Shown here piece by piece: positions 8,161-16,182 of a stretch of 52,473 nucleotides of DNA (the stretch's first letter is position 1; every line of letters starts with the position of its first letter). The notes beneath the pieces are model-generated. The model saw only the letters and a list, made by a program, of their open reading frames with translations. It was not told the DNA's origin and did no database searches. This stretch comes from an uncultured Lachnospiraceae bacterium. GTDB taxonomy: Bacteria; Bacillota; Clostridia; Lachnospirales; Lachnospiraceae. The position numbers and the translations under genes were made by a program. Where the stretch lies: contig CALWLA010000014.1 in the NCBI GenBank assembly GCA_944381405.1, positions 1 through 52,473 of the forward strand. The letters are read 5' to 3'.

Positions 8161-8736
8161 ATGACCTGTTCCGATTCGGATGAAAAATACATGAAGGCAG
8201 CCCTTTTGCAGGCGGAAAAGGCCCTCGTAAAAAACGAGGTGCCCATCGGCTGCGTGATCCTGCGGGAAGGAAAGATCATCGCCAGAGGCTACAACCGCCG
8301 GACAGAGGCGGGGAACGTGCTGGCCCACGCGGAGATCATCGCCATCCAGAAGGCCTGCCGGAAGCTCCAGGACTGGCGGCTGGAGGACTGCACCCTGTAC
8401 GTCACCCTGGAGCCCTGCCCCATGTGCGCAGGGGCCATCGTCCAGGCCCGCATCCCCCGGGTGGTCATCGGCTGCATGAATCCCAAGGCAGGCTGCGCCG
8501 GTTCCATCCTGGACCTGTTCCATGAGGAACGGTTCAATCACCAGGTGGAAACCCGCACCGGAGTGCTGGAAGCGGACTGCAGTGCCCTCATGAAACGGTT
8601 TTTCGCCGTGCTGCGGAAGGGCTGGAAGGAAAAAAAGGCCCTGCGGCGGGCGGAACGGCTACAGCAAGAGGCTGCTGACGGCGCCATCACCGAACCCGCT
8701 GCCCGGAAACTTCCTGCAAAAATGAAGGAGGCGTAA
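8161..8736 (+). CDS. tadA: tRNA-specific adenosine deaminase
   Basis: 191 residues. Deaminates A34 to inosine in tRNA-Arg(ACG). The zinc deaminase signature is complete: HAE (near residue 55) with the catalytic Glu, and PCPMCAGA (about 85-92) with the two zinc Cys. ATG 8161 is chosen because it gives a complete N-terminal helix; a downstream ATG at 8191 is possible and neither has a strong SD. A basic C-terminal tail of about 30 residues extends beyond the usual TadA length. It is followed by lysA 6 bases later, suggesting an operon. Confidence 0.93.
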   Translation: MTCSDSDEKYMKAALLQAEKALVKNEVPIGCVILREGKIIARGYNRRTEAGNVLAHAEIIAIQKACRKLQDWRLEDCTLYVTLEPCPMCAGAIVQARIPRVVIGCMNPKAGCAGSILDLFHEERFNHQVETRTGVLEADCSALMKRFFAVLRKGWKEKKALRRAERLQQEAADGAITEPAARKLPAKMKEA

Positions 8737-8742
8737 CCTGCG

Positions 8743-10056
8743 ATGACAGAACAGATCACACTTACAGACAGCATGGCCCAGGAGCTCATCGACACCTACG
8801 GCTCCCCCCTTTACGTTTACGACGAGGCCATCCTGCGGCGGCGCTGCCGGGAGCTTAAGTCCCTGCTGCCCCTCCCCAATTACCGGCCTCTTTACAGCGT
8901 CAAGGCCAACTCCAATCCGGTGCTTCTGCGCATCATCCGGGAGGAGGGATTTTTTGTGGACGCCATGTCTCCGGGAGAGATCTTCCTGGAGGAACAGGCG
9001 GGCTTTACCCCCTCTGAGATCTTCATGGTGACCAACAACATCTCCGATGAGGAGATCCGCTTTGCCGCAGACCGGGGGATCCTCATGAGCGCGGACTCCC
9101 TGTCCCAGCTCGCCCGGTTCGGCATGCTGTATCCCGGCGGCGAGGTCGCCGTCCGCTTAAATCCCGGCATCGGCGCCGGTCACAGCCAAAAGGTGGTCAC
9201 CGGCGGCAGCTGCAAATTCGGCATCGAATTTGAAAAGATCCCGGAGATCCTCCGGATCGCCGAAAACTACCGGCTCCGCATCGTGGGCATCAACCAGCAT
9301 GTAGGCTCCCTTTTCCTGGAATCCGAATCCTTCCTTACGGCCTGCAGGCTGCTGCTCTCCGTTGCCGTAGGATTTCCCGATCTGCGGATCATCGACTTTG
9401 GCGGCGGCTACGGCGTGCCCTATCAGGGAGAGCCGCGGCTGGATCTTGCGGAGCTCTCCCGGAAGCTTACCGCCCTGGTGACGGACTATCTCAAAACCTG
9501 CCCAAATCCGGACATGATGTTTTATACGGAGTCCGGACGCTATATCTCCGCGGAATGCTGCGAACTCCTGGGGACGGTCCAGAGCAAAAAGGATGTGGCT
9601 GGCGTCACCTATGTGGGCACGGACCTGGGCTTTAACGTGCTGATCCGTCCAGTGCTCTATGATTCCTGGCACGAGGTGGAGGTGTTCCGCCGGAAAACTG
9701 CCGGGCAGGCTTCCGGGGCCCCGGAAGCTGCGGCTGATGCCAGCAAAGCCTCTTTGGCTGCGGCGGGCACGGAGGAAGCCCCAGGCAGCGGCTGCAGCCC
9801 GGAATACGAGACCGTACAGATCGCCGGAAACATCTGCGAAAGCGGCGACATCCTGGCCAAGGACCGGCGGCTGCCCGTCACCCGGCACGGAGACATCATC
9901 GGGGTAAAAAACGCCGGCGCCTACGGCTACTCCATGGCCTCCAACTACAATTCCCGGCTCCGTCCGGCAGAGGTGCTGCTTCTGGAAAACGGCGAACAGA
10001 AACTGATCCGCAGGCGGGACAGCCTGGAGGATCTGATGAGAGGAGTCCTTTTATGA
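8743..10056 (+). CDS. lysA: diaminopimelate decarboxylase
   Basis: 437 residues. PLP-dependent last step of lysine biosynthesis. The PLP lysine is in YSVKANSN (about K52). HVGS, the glycine-rich GGGYG, ESGR and the CESGD catalytic Cys motif from the partner subunit are all present. About 35 Ala/Ser/Gly-rich residues (roughly 310-345, between VEVFRRK and EYETVQIAG) are inserted just before the CESGD strand where the family normally has a short loop. The gene is 6 bases after tadA and its TGA overlaps the tatD ATG (ATGA), so it is translationally coupled. Confidence 0.93.
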   Translation: MTEQITLTDSMAQELIDTYGSPLYVYDEAILRRRCRELKSLLPLPNYRPLYSVKANSNPVLLRIIREEGFFVDAMSPGEIFLEEQAGFTPSEIFMVTNNISDEEIRFAADRGILMSADSLSQLARFGMLYPGGEVAVRLNPGIGAGHSQKVVTGGSCKFGIEFEKIPEILRIAENYRLRIVGINQHVGSLFLESESFLTACRLLLSVAVGFPDLRIIDFGGGYGVPYQGEPRLDLAELSRKLTALVTDYLKTCPNPDMMFYTESGRYISAECCELLGTVQSKKDVAGVTYVGTDLGFNVLIRPVLYDSWHEVEVFRRKTAGQASGAPEAAADASKASLAAAGTEEAPGSGCSPEYETVQIAGNICESGDILAKDRRLPVTRHGDIIGVKNAGAYGYSMASNYNSRLRPAEVLLLENGEQKLIRRRDSLEDLMRGVLL

Positions 10057-10841
10057 TCTTTGATACCCATGCCCACTATGACGATCATGCCTTTGACAAA
10101 GACCGGGAGGAGCTGATCGCAAGCCTCGGAAAAAACGGCATCGCCAAGGTCTGCAACATCGGCGCAAGGCTCAAGGGCTCCCGCCAGAGCATCGCCCTTG
10201 CGGAAAAATACGATTTCTTTTACGCAGCCTGCGGCATCCATCCCGACGACTGCGGCGACATGGAGGAAGGCTGGATCCGGGAGCTGCGGGACATGGCCTC
10301 CCACGAAAAGGTGGTGGCCATCGGGGAGATCGGCCTCGACTACCACGGCTTTGACAAATACGAAAACAAAGTGGACAAGGAGACCCAGAAAAAATGGTTC
10401 CACAGGCAGCTGGAGCTGGCTATGGAGCTCCGGCTTCCGGTGGTGATCCACTCCCGGAACGCGGCGGAGGACACCCTCACCATGATGCAATGGGCCCACC
10501 AGGAGGGCCTTAAGGGCGGCATCATCCACTGCTTTTCCTATAGCCAGGAAACTGCCAAGGCCTATCTCGCCATGGGGTTCTACCTGGGCTTTGGCGGCGT
10601 GGTGACCTACGAGGGCCAGCGGAAGCTCACCAAGGTGCTGCAGATCACGCCCCTGTCCCAGATCGTTCTGGAAACGGACTGCCCCTACCTGGCTCCTGCG
10701 CCCCACCGCTACGAGCGGAACTCCTCCCTGTACCTGCCCATCGTCCGGGACAAGATCGCCCAGATCAAAGGCGTCTCCCCAGAGGAGGTGGAGGCGGCCG
10801 CCTGGGAAAACGGTCACAGGGTGTACGGGCTTTTGTCTTAA
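10053..10841 (+). CDS. tatD: TatD family metal-dependent hydrolase
   Basis: 262 residues. A TIM-barrel DNase/hydrolase of the amidohydrolase superfamily. The metal ligands are visible as THAHYDD at the N-terminus, GEIGLDYH (about 92-99), VIHSRNA, HCFS and ETDCPYLAP. In some bacteria TatD has 3'-5' DNase activity in repair. Its ATG overlaps the lysA stop by four bases. In Firmicutes tatD often sits near rsmA, as here, but a Fic gene and the SRP RNA intervene. Confidence 0.93.
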   Translation: MIFDTHAHYDDHAFDKDREELIASLGKNGIAKVCNIGARLKGSRQSIALAEKYDFFYAACGIHPDDCGDMEEGWIRELRDMASHEKVVAIGEIGLDYHGFDKYENKVDKETQKKWFHRQLELAMELRLPVVIHSRNAAEDTLTMMQWAHQEGLKGGIIHCFSYSQETAKAYLAMGFYLGFGGVVTYEGQRKLTKVLQITPLSQIVLETDCPYLAPAPHRYERNSSLYLPIVRDKIAQIKGVSPEEVEAAAWENGHRVYGLLS

Positions 10842-10878
10842 CTTCATTTTCTCAATCGTAAAAAACGGAGGTATCTGT

Positions 10879-11487
10879 ATGGCACTTGAAAGCAGGCTGG
10901 GAATCACAGATTCTGCTGAGTTGGCCCGGAAGGAAGAGGAGCTCAGCAAGCGGAAAGCCCGAGAGCTTTTTGAAAGCGGGTTTCTCGACACCCTCACGCC
11001 GGGAACCTTTGAAGCCCTTGCCCAGATTCACGCTTATCTTTTCAGCGAGATCTACGAGTTCGCGGGGAAGCTGCGGACAGTCAACCTGGCAAAGGGCCAG
11101 TTCCGTTTTGCCCCTGTCATGTATCTTTCGGAGGTGCTCAGGCACATCGACGAAATGCCCCAAAGAACCTTTGATGAAATCGTGGAAAAGTATGTGGAAA
11201 TGAATATCGCCCACCCCTTCCGGGAAGGAAACGGCCGCAGCGCCAGAATCTGGCTCGACCTGATGCTGAAAAAGGAGCTACAGCTGGTGGTTGACTGGAG
11301 CCTTGTGGACAAGGAAGATTATCTCCTGGCTATGGAGCGCAGCCCCATCCGGGATATCGAGATCAAGCATATCCTGAAGAAAGCCCTCACGGATCAGATC
11401 GATGACCGGGACGTTTATATGAAAGGGATCGACCACAGTTACTATTACGAAGGCTATAACACCTATAAAACCGAAGATTTAACCTGA
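10879..11487 (+). CDS. class III Fic protein (AMP-transferase type)
   Basis: 202 residues. The Fic core motif HPFREGNGR (112-120) is intact, predicting transfer of AMP or another NMP to a target hydroxyl. A self-inhibitory motif of the [S/T]xxxE[G/N] type is present at the C-terminus as SYYYEG (S187, E191), the hallmark of class III Fic proteins such as that of Neisseria, in which the C-terminal helix blocks ATP and is relieved by self-modification. There is therefore no need for a separate antitoxin, and none is encoded. SD CGGAGG lies 8 bases before the ATG. It follows tatD by 37 bases and precedes the SRP RNA promoter. The target is unknown. Confidence 0.9.
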   Translation: MALESRLGITDSAELARKEEELSKRKARELFESGFLDTLTPGTFEALAQIHAYLFSEIYEFAGKLRTVNLAKGQFRFAPVMYLSEVLRHIDEMPQRTFDEIVEKYVEMNIAHPFREGNGRSARIWLDLMLKKELQLVVDWSLVDKEDYLLAMERSPIRDIEIKHILKKALTDQIDDRDVYMKGIDHSYYYEGYNTYKTEDLT

Positions 11488-11505
11488 TCTGCCGCAGATT
11501 ATCCC

Positions 11506-11534
11506 TTGAATTTTGACTCCACTTATTATATACT
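11506..11534 (+). promoter_or_regulatory. SRP RNA promoter
   Basis: TTGAAT (11506-11511), a 17-base spacer and TATACT (11529-11534). Initiation about 7 bases later coincides with the predicted SRP RNA 5' end. Confidence 0.75.
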
Positions 11535-11540
11535 TAAATC

Positions 11541-11802
11541 TCACGCAGCCGGGGAGATAGCGGTGCCCTGTATCTGCAATCCGCTTTAGCAGAGGTGATA
11601 TCCTGCCGAGGGTACTTCATCGCATAGCCGCCCTTTTTGTCCGGTGTTGAAGCCGGGGTCCCGCGCAATAGGAATCTGTGAACCGTGTCAGGGTAGGAAT
11701 ACAGCAGCACTAAGCAGACACCCCTATGTGCCGTGGGGTTGCCTTAGCAGAGCCGGGCAGAAAGGTAGCGTATGTCTTGAATATTCGAAGCAGGATGCGT
11801 GA
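11541..11802 (+). ncRNA. ffs: signal recognition particle RNA, large (Bacillus) type
   Basis: About 262 nt, with an Alu domain as in Bacillus scRNA. The 5' part carries the conserved GGGGAGATAGCGGTGCCCTG and CTGCAATCCGC blocks. Domain IV, the Ffh-binding hairpin, has GTCAGG opposite AGCAGCA with a GGAA tetraloop. The apical stem is GUA/UAC where Bacillus has UCC/GGA: all three pairs change together, which supports the fold. The ends pair as TCACGCA (11541-11547) with TGCGTGA (11796-11802), setting the approximate termini. It guides ribosomes making membrane and secreted proteins to FtsY/SecYEG. It is placed after fic and before rsmA rather than next to dnaX. Confidence 0.93.
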
Positions 11803-11849
11803 ATTTGAATGAATGTCAAAAGGCTGTTGCCTTTTCCATAATGATTTCA

Positions 11850-11889
11850 GGACCGGCCGCCGAGACTCTCCCGCAGGCCGGTCCTTTTT
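11850..11889 (+). terminator. terminator after SRP RNA
   Basis: Perfect 9-base stem GGACCGGCC (11850-11858) with GGCCGGTCC (11876-11884) followed by TTTTT. A weaker hairpin, AAAGGC-TGTT-GCCTTTT, at about 11818-11836 precedes it and may trim or assist. It separates SRP RNA from rsmA. Confidence 0.85.
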
Positions 11890-11913
11890 AAACGCTCAGG
11901 CAGAAAGGTTTTT

Positions 11914-12774
11914 ATGAAAGATACGGAAAAGCTCATCAATCCCCAGAACACCATCGCCCTCATCAAGGAATACGAGTTCAGCTTCAAAAAACGCTTCGGC
12001 CAGAACTTTCTGATCGACAGCCATGTGCTGGACAAGATCATCCAGGGAGCCGGAATCACCAAGGAGGATACGGTGCTGGAGATCGGTCCCGGCATCGGCA
12101 CCCTCACCCAGGCCCTCTGCGAGGCAGCCGGGGAGGTGATCGCCGTGGAGATCGACCAGGATCTGATTCCGATCCTGGAAAAGACCCTCGGGTCCTATCA
12201 GAACGTCCGCATCATCAACCAGGACATCCTGAAGCTTAATCTCGGACAGCTTTCCGAAAAGCCCCTGAAGGTGGTAGCCAATCTGCCCTATTACATCACC
12301 ACCCCCATCATCATGGGACTCTTTGAAAGCGGCGCGCCCCTTGTGAGCATCACGGTGATGGTGCAGAAGGAGGTGGCGGAGCGGATGCAGGCGGCTCCCG
12401 GCGGCAAGGACTACGGGGCCCTGTCCCTGGCAGTGCAGTATTACGCCGAAGCCCAGGTCATCGCCAACGTGCCGCCCAACTGCTTTATCCCAAGGCCCAA
12501 TGTAGGATCTGCGGTGATCCGCCTCACAAAACACCTGGAGCCTCCGGTAAAACCCCGGGACGAGGCCTTCATGTTCCGGGTGATTCGGGCGGCCTTCGGC
12601 CAGCGGCGGAAGACCCTGGTAAACGCCCTGCGGAACGACCAAAACCTGTCCCTCGGCCGGGAACAGCTGGAGGCTGTGCTTTCCGAAATGGGCCTTCCTG
12701 CCACGGTGCGGGGAGAGCGGCTGTCCCTGCAGGAGTTTGCGGAGCTTTCGGACCGGCTGTTGGGCCAGGTTTAA
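11914..12774 (+). CDS. rsmA: 16S rRNA dimethyladenosine transferase
   Basis: 286 residues. RsmA/KsgA dimethylates A1518 and A1519 in helix 45 of 16S rRNA. The SAM motif I EIGPGIGTLT (about 53-62), KRFGQNFL near the N-terminus and the catalytic motif NLPYYITTP are canonical. SD AGAAAGG precedes the ATG. It is transcribed in the same direction as fic and SRP RNA, but a strong terminator at 11850-11889 precedes it, so expression depends on read-through or an unseen promoter. The next gene converges. Confidence 0.96.
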   Translation: MKDTEKLINPQNTIALIKEYEFSFKKRFGQNFLIDSHVLDKIIQGAGITKEDTVLEIGPGIGTLTQALCEAAGEVIAVEIDQDLIPILEKTLGSYQNVRIINQDILKLNLGQLSEKPLKVVANLPYYITTPIIMGLFESGAPLVSITVMVQKEVAERMQAAPGGKDYGALSLAVQYYAEAQVIANVPPNCFIPRPNVGSAVIRLTKHLEPPVKPRDEAFMFRVIRAAFGQRRKTLVNALRNDQNLSLGREQLEAVLSEMGLPATVRGERLSLQEFAELSDRLLGQV

Positions 12775-12785
12775 CCACCGCACGA

Positions 12786-13685
12786 CTATCTTTGCAGAAT
12801 CCTCGCTTTTAAAATAATACTCCCTAACACCAACAGGCTGCCCAGCGCTAACAGCGGCCACAACAAGTCCGTCAGGTTGACCGCCTCTATCCCGATTCCT
12901 CCGCTGCCAAGCCAGAAAGCATTGGCAGCCCTGGCCACGTCCTCATAGTAAAATACCGGCATCACATCCGCATATTTTTCCGGCGCCGCCTCGTAGGAAA
13001 ACCGCACTGGCTCTGCTTCCCCAAAGACGGGCCAGGAACCGCTGAAGGCATGCAGCGTGGCCGCCTCCGCCGGAATCACATAGACCGGCGTCCTCTGGCT
13101 GTCAAAGACGATGGCTGCGGGGTACCGGATCTTTGGGATACCGGAAACGATCTCATAAAAATAATCCTCCGAATCAAGTCCCTCGGCCTCCAACGCCCTG
13201 TCAACCGTTTCCCTGTAAAACAGCCTCTGGCCTTCATAGACTGAAAAACCGCCCCTTTCCCACTGATCCGAATCCCCTGACAAAGACCCGCCTGCAGCCT
13301 CCGAAAGGGCATCCCCGGCAGGATCTTTCTTTATGATGTTCATAAACACGGTCCGGTTGCCTGCGTAAAAGGAAAACTGCCATTGATACTGGCTCGCTTC
13401 CAAAGCGGCTCTGAGGTCATCTGCCCTCAGCAGATCGGCATCCGCCCCATAGACCCTGTAAGCCGGTTCTGTTTCCCCCGGATTTGCTGCTCCGTTTTCC
13501 TGAGGCTCTGGAAGGCGGTACCCAGAGGAAAGGAGGATCTCCTCCCGCAGCCTGAGTATCTCGTCATATTCTTCCTGCGCCGGAGTAATCAGATGCTCCG
13601 CCGCCTGCGCATCGTGACAGAGCCAGAGGTTTCCGGTATAAAAGAAACTTATGGCAAATAGTAAAACACGAAGGATCTGTTTCAT
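12786..13685 (-). CDS. unrecognised exported, C-terminally anchored protein
   Basis: 299 residues that I do not recognise. The N-terminus is a signal peptide (hydrophobic core LLFAISFFYTGNLWL, likely cleavage near AQA-AEH). The C-terminus is one membrane segment (LLWPLLALGSLLVLGSI) followed by basic KARILQR, a type I topology with the bulk outside the cell. The ectodomain is rich in aromatic and acidic residues and lacks any motif I know. It is a monocistronic unit convergent with rsmA, with its own promoter whose -35 box sits between the arms of a perfect 7-base palindrome (13734-13760), suggesting a dedicated repressor or activator. Confidence 0.55.
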   Translation of the reverse strand: MKQILRVLLFAISFFYTGNLWLCHDAQAAEHLITPAQEEYDEILRLREEILLSSGYRLPEPQENGAANPGETEPAYRVYGADADLLRADDLRAALEASQYQWQFSFYAGNRTVFMNIIKKDPAGDALSEAAGGSLSGDSDQWERGGFSVYEGQRLFYRETVDRALEAEGLDSEDYFYEIVSGIPKIRYPAAIVFDSQRTPVYVIPAEAATLHAFSGSWPVFGEAEPVRFSYEAAPEKYADVMPVFYYEDVARAANAFWLGSGGIGIEAVNLTDLLWPLLALGSLLVLGSIILKARILQR

Positions 13686-13720
13686 AGCTCATCTTCCACA
13701 TAAACAATTTTATTGTTTCC

Positions 13721-13760
13721 AGATTATGTATTTTCGCGCGCTTTGTCAAGTATCGCGCGA
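13721..13760 (-). promoter_or_regulatory. promoter with palindromic operator around -35
   Basis: Minus-strand TTGACA (13749-13744), 17 bases, TAATCT (13726-13721). The -35 is bracketed by a perfect inverted repeat, TCGCGCG (13734-13740) and CGCGCGA (13754-13760), with a 13-base centre. The CG-alternating arms stand out from the surrounding AT-rich promoter. This is a candidate transcription factor site; the factor is unknown. Confidence 0.6.
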
Positions 13761-13798
13761 GAGTACCTTTCCCAAACCTCCCAGCTGCATAAAGCAAC

Positions 13799-13872
13799 AA
13801 AAAAGAAGCCCCGGATTCCTCCGAAGCCTCTTTCTTTGGGGGACTGGCCTGTGGGCCAGCCCCTGTTTTTTT
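13799..13872. terminator. tandem hairpins, bidirectional terminator
   Basis: Two adjacent stems. GAGGCTTCGGA pairs imperfectly with TCCGGGGCTTC (13805-13830), followed on the minus strand by six T, and ends the small zinc-protein transcript. GGGGACTGGCC with GGCCAGCCCC (13838-13863) has a T-run on the plus strand. Confidence 0.7.
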
Positions 13873-13874
13873 TA

Positions 13875-14156
13875 CTATCTTTCAGATGTTTCCGCAAGCT
13901 GCCCTTTCAGGGCTGCAAACAGGTTCTCTTCGATCTCCCTGGCCTGCAGCATCCTTTTTTCCTGCACACTCTTTGGCTTCCGCCAATACTGCCGCGCGCA
14001 GTGGCCACTACAAAACACCTTCCGCTTGTCCCTGGCCGCTCCGACTACTACGATCTTTCCACAATTCCTGCAGACAAAAATCTTTTTATCCTCCGCGGTC
14101 CGGGAATCTTCCCCCGTTTTCCGGGTTCTCGTCTCCTCCATGGTTACTGTACCCAT
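13875..14156 (-). CDS. small zinc-finger-like protein, function unknown
   Basis: Up to 93 residues. A CxxC (CRNCGK, about 29-34) and a CxxHC (FCSGHCARQYW, about 48-58) form a probable treble-clef/zinc-ribbon site of the kind seen in many small Firmicutes nucleic-acid or RNA-polymerase accessory proteins. The ends are charged and helical. The ATG at 14156 overlaps the upstream surface-gene stop by 13 bases; an ATG at 14141 would give 88 residues, and neither has a clear SD. Because the upstream gene is a fragment, this gene may have lost its original promoter. Function not assigned. Confidence 0.6.
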   Translation of the reverse strand: MGTVTMEETRTRKTGEDSRTAEDKKIFVCRNCGKIVVVGAARDKRKVFCSGHCARQYWRKPKSVQEKRMLQAREIEENLFAALKGQLAETSER

Positions 14157-15477
14157 GCGCCGTTCTCGTCTACCTGGTAGCCGTCCGGCGTCACCTCGTT
14201 CTGATACATGGAACCGTAAGGACGGGAGGTGCTGCCGTTAAAGGTCCAGCCTCCGGTCGCCTCGTTGTAGTCCCAGGTCTGTACAGGAGCCGTGGGGTTG
14301 AAATAATACCATTTGCCGCCGATCTCTCTCCAGCCAAGGAGCATCTCGCCCGTAGCCGGATCGAAATAATACCACTTGCCGTCCTGATCGTCCAGGTGCC
14401 AGCCATAGATCAGGGTTCCAAGCATACCGTCGGATTCACGGTGTGCATAGTACCACTTGCCCGTCGCCTGATCCATGTACCAGCCATACTGCATGATTCC
14501 ATCGTTGTTGAAATAGAACCATCCTTCCTTGGGCTGATCGCCTACGGCATAAGGATTGCGGATGTATGCCCATCTGTTGAACAGCATGGTGTTGTTGGTG
14601 AGCATGAACTTCCACTGATGCCACTCCGGATTGGTCACCGGGGTCGCGCCCTCAGGTACCGGCTGGGAAATGGGTTCATAGATGTTGTTGGGATCCATGT
14701 GTACCCAGTTGCCGTGTACGCGCACTACATAAGGATCGTCCACGGTGCCTGCCGGGGTGTGGTCGTCGCCGCTGCTGCTGTGGCCGCCATCGCCGCTTCC
14801 GCCAGGATTGGTGCTGCCGCTGTCGGTCTTCCAGATCAGCATAAAGGGGCTGAAGGCATCCGTTCCTGTTTTGGTGGAGAACTTCACATAATTGTCATCT
14901 ACGGTAATGCTTACAGTTTCCACCGGAGCGGTTGCGATCGCTTCTGCTACATCTGCATAGTAGTTTTCTCTGTGAAGCTCTCTGAAATGCAGAAGCGTAA
15001 ACTCCGTATTCTTGTCCGTTCCTTCCGGAAGCGGCATATAAACGGTTGTGGGCTGATCGCTGGTGATCCATGCGTTACCATTGTTATAGTCTACAAGATC
15101 AAAGTATCTGGTAGCACCCTCATAACCTGCTTCAGCTGCCGCCTCACCGCTCATTCCAAGCGCTTCCTGGAAGCCTTTGTCAACCAGAAGCTGCTGTCTG
15201 TTATCCGCCAGATCCAGGATCTCATCGGAAAGCAGTCTGATATCTGCACTCTCCCTGTCAACAGGACGCTCATCGTCGCCATTTACATGAAGCGCTGCTC
15301 CTGCCGGAACAACTGCCGCCGCTTTTCCTTCCTCTGCCTGGAGCTCAGCCTCGCTGGAAGCTACCGGTCTGAGCACATCGTCTGCATTGACATAACGCAC
15401 GATCAGGGTCGAGGGGTTGATGGTGATGTTGTAAATCGCATTTGTACCGTTCTCATAGGATGCTTCAATAACAAATG
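14144..15477 (-). pseudogene. 3' fragment of a wall-binding surface protein gene
   Basis: The frame continues upstream of any plausible start to about 15477-15490 (..FVIEASYENGTNAIYNITINP.., split here from LIVRYVNADDV), where it meets truncated abiEii sequence and then an in-frame TGA (15511-15509). There is no ATG, SD or signal peptide, so this is the C-terminal remainder of a longer gene. The remaining part has an extracellular domain, a Gly/Ser/Asp linker (about residue 200), and four or more choline-binding-type repeats (GWFYFN, GKWYYA, GKWYYFDP, GKWYYFNP) that attach to wall polymers. It ends in the same TPDGY-V--NG-WVQ tail as the intact CAP protein at 45611-48064. A GTG at 15400 could initiate only a cytoplasmic product. 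Confidence 0.75.
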
Positions 15478-16182
15478 TCGTGAATATCTCCGAGGCATGG
15501 AAAGGTGTTCAGGCCGATTGGCTTCATGATGAAGGATCGTGGCCTTTTCCCAGAAAGTCCTCTCCGGCGCTACTGTCAAAACAGAAACCTCTTTTTGCTT
15601 AAATAACCGTGGATACGCTTCCGCCGCATATGGCACAATATCCACCTTCTCTGCAGGCGTCCAAGCTGCCAGTGCACCGATTTCTAACCGAATAACCTGT
15701 AAGGTAGAGGCATCGGTAAATATATTTGGATATGCAAAGATTACTGTTTGTTTATCATCCTCATCTATATAAAGGTCGGCCGGAAGCCCCAGTTCTTTAG
15801 AAAGCCCTTCCTTGACTTGTGGGCAAAAGATTTCTGACAAAAAAATCTCGGCCTTACGGTTCGCCTCTTTATTGAAAGCATCCTGCTTGGTATTCGAGCG
15901 TTTTTCCCAGAGTTCGTTGATTCCATATCCCAAGACACGCCAATCCAAAATCAAATCAATATCTTCAGAAAACCGACGGATAAGATGATATCCTTTGGAT
16001 AAACTGGTTCCACCTTTAAACGTGACCATCTTTTTCCACGGAGAACGATGGAATAGATAATCCAGTGTCAGACATACCCAGAAATCCTTTTCCACAATGG
16101 CATCATGAAGACCCATTTTTGCTGCGGTATTATGAAACAATTCCTGCCTGTCTCGCGCCGGAAGCTTTGCAATCTCAATCAT
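15403..16182 (-). pseudogene. AbiEii-type toxin, C-terminally truncated
   Basis: The open frame is 259 codons, of which about 1-236 are native. This is the nucleotidyltransferase toxin family AbiEii/AbiGii. FKGGTSLSKGY (near 55-65) and RFSEDIDL (about 71-78) are the GS-like and DxD catalytic motifs, and both survive. After PRRYSRH the frame runs 23 residues into surface-gene sequence read in another frame and stops at 15403. Relatives continue for roughly 80-110 residues of helical domain that is missing here. The start overlaps the antitoxin stop by 8 bases, with SD AAAGGAG. The toxin is probably inactive, so the antitoxin would be an orphan; residual activity cannot be excluded. Confidence 0.8.

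Noticed and set aside
14144-15400. Treating the surface protein as an intact gene from GTG 15400
   Set aside because: The frame continues with native-looking sequence upstream, and a surface protein needs a signal peptide, which is missing.
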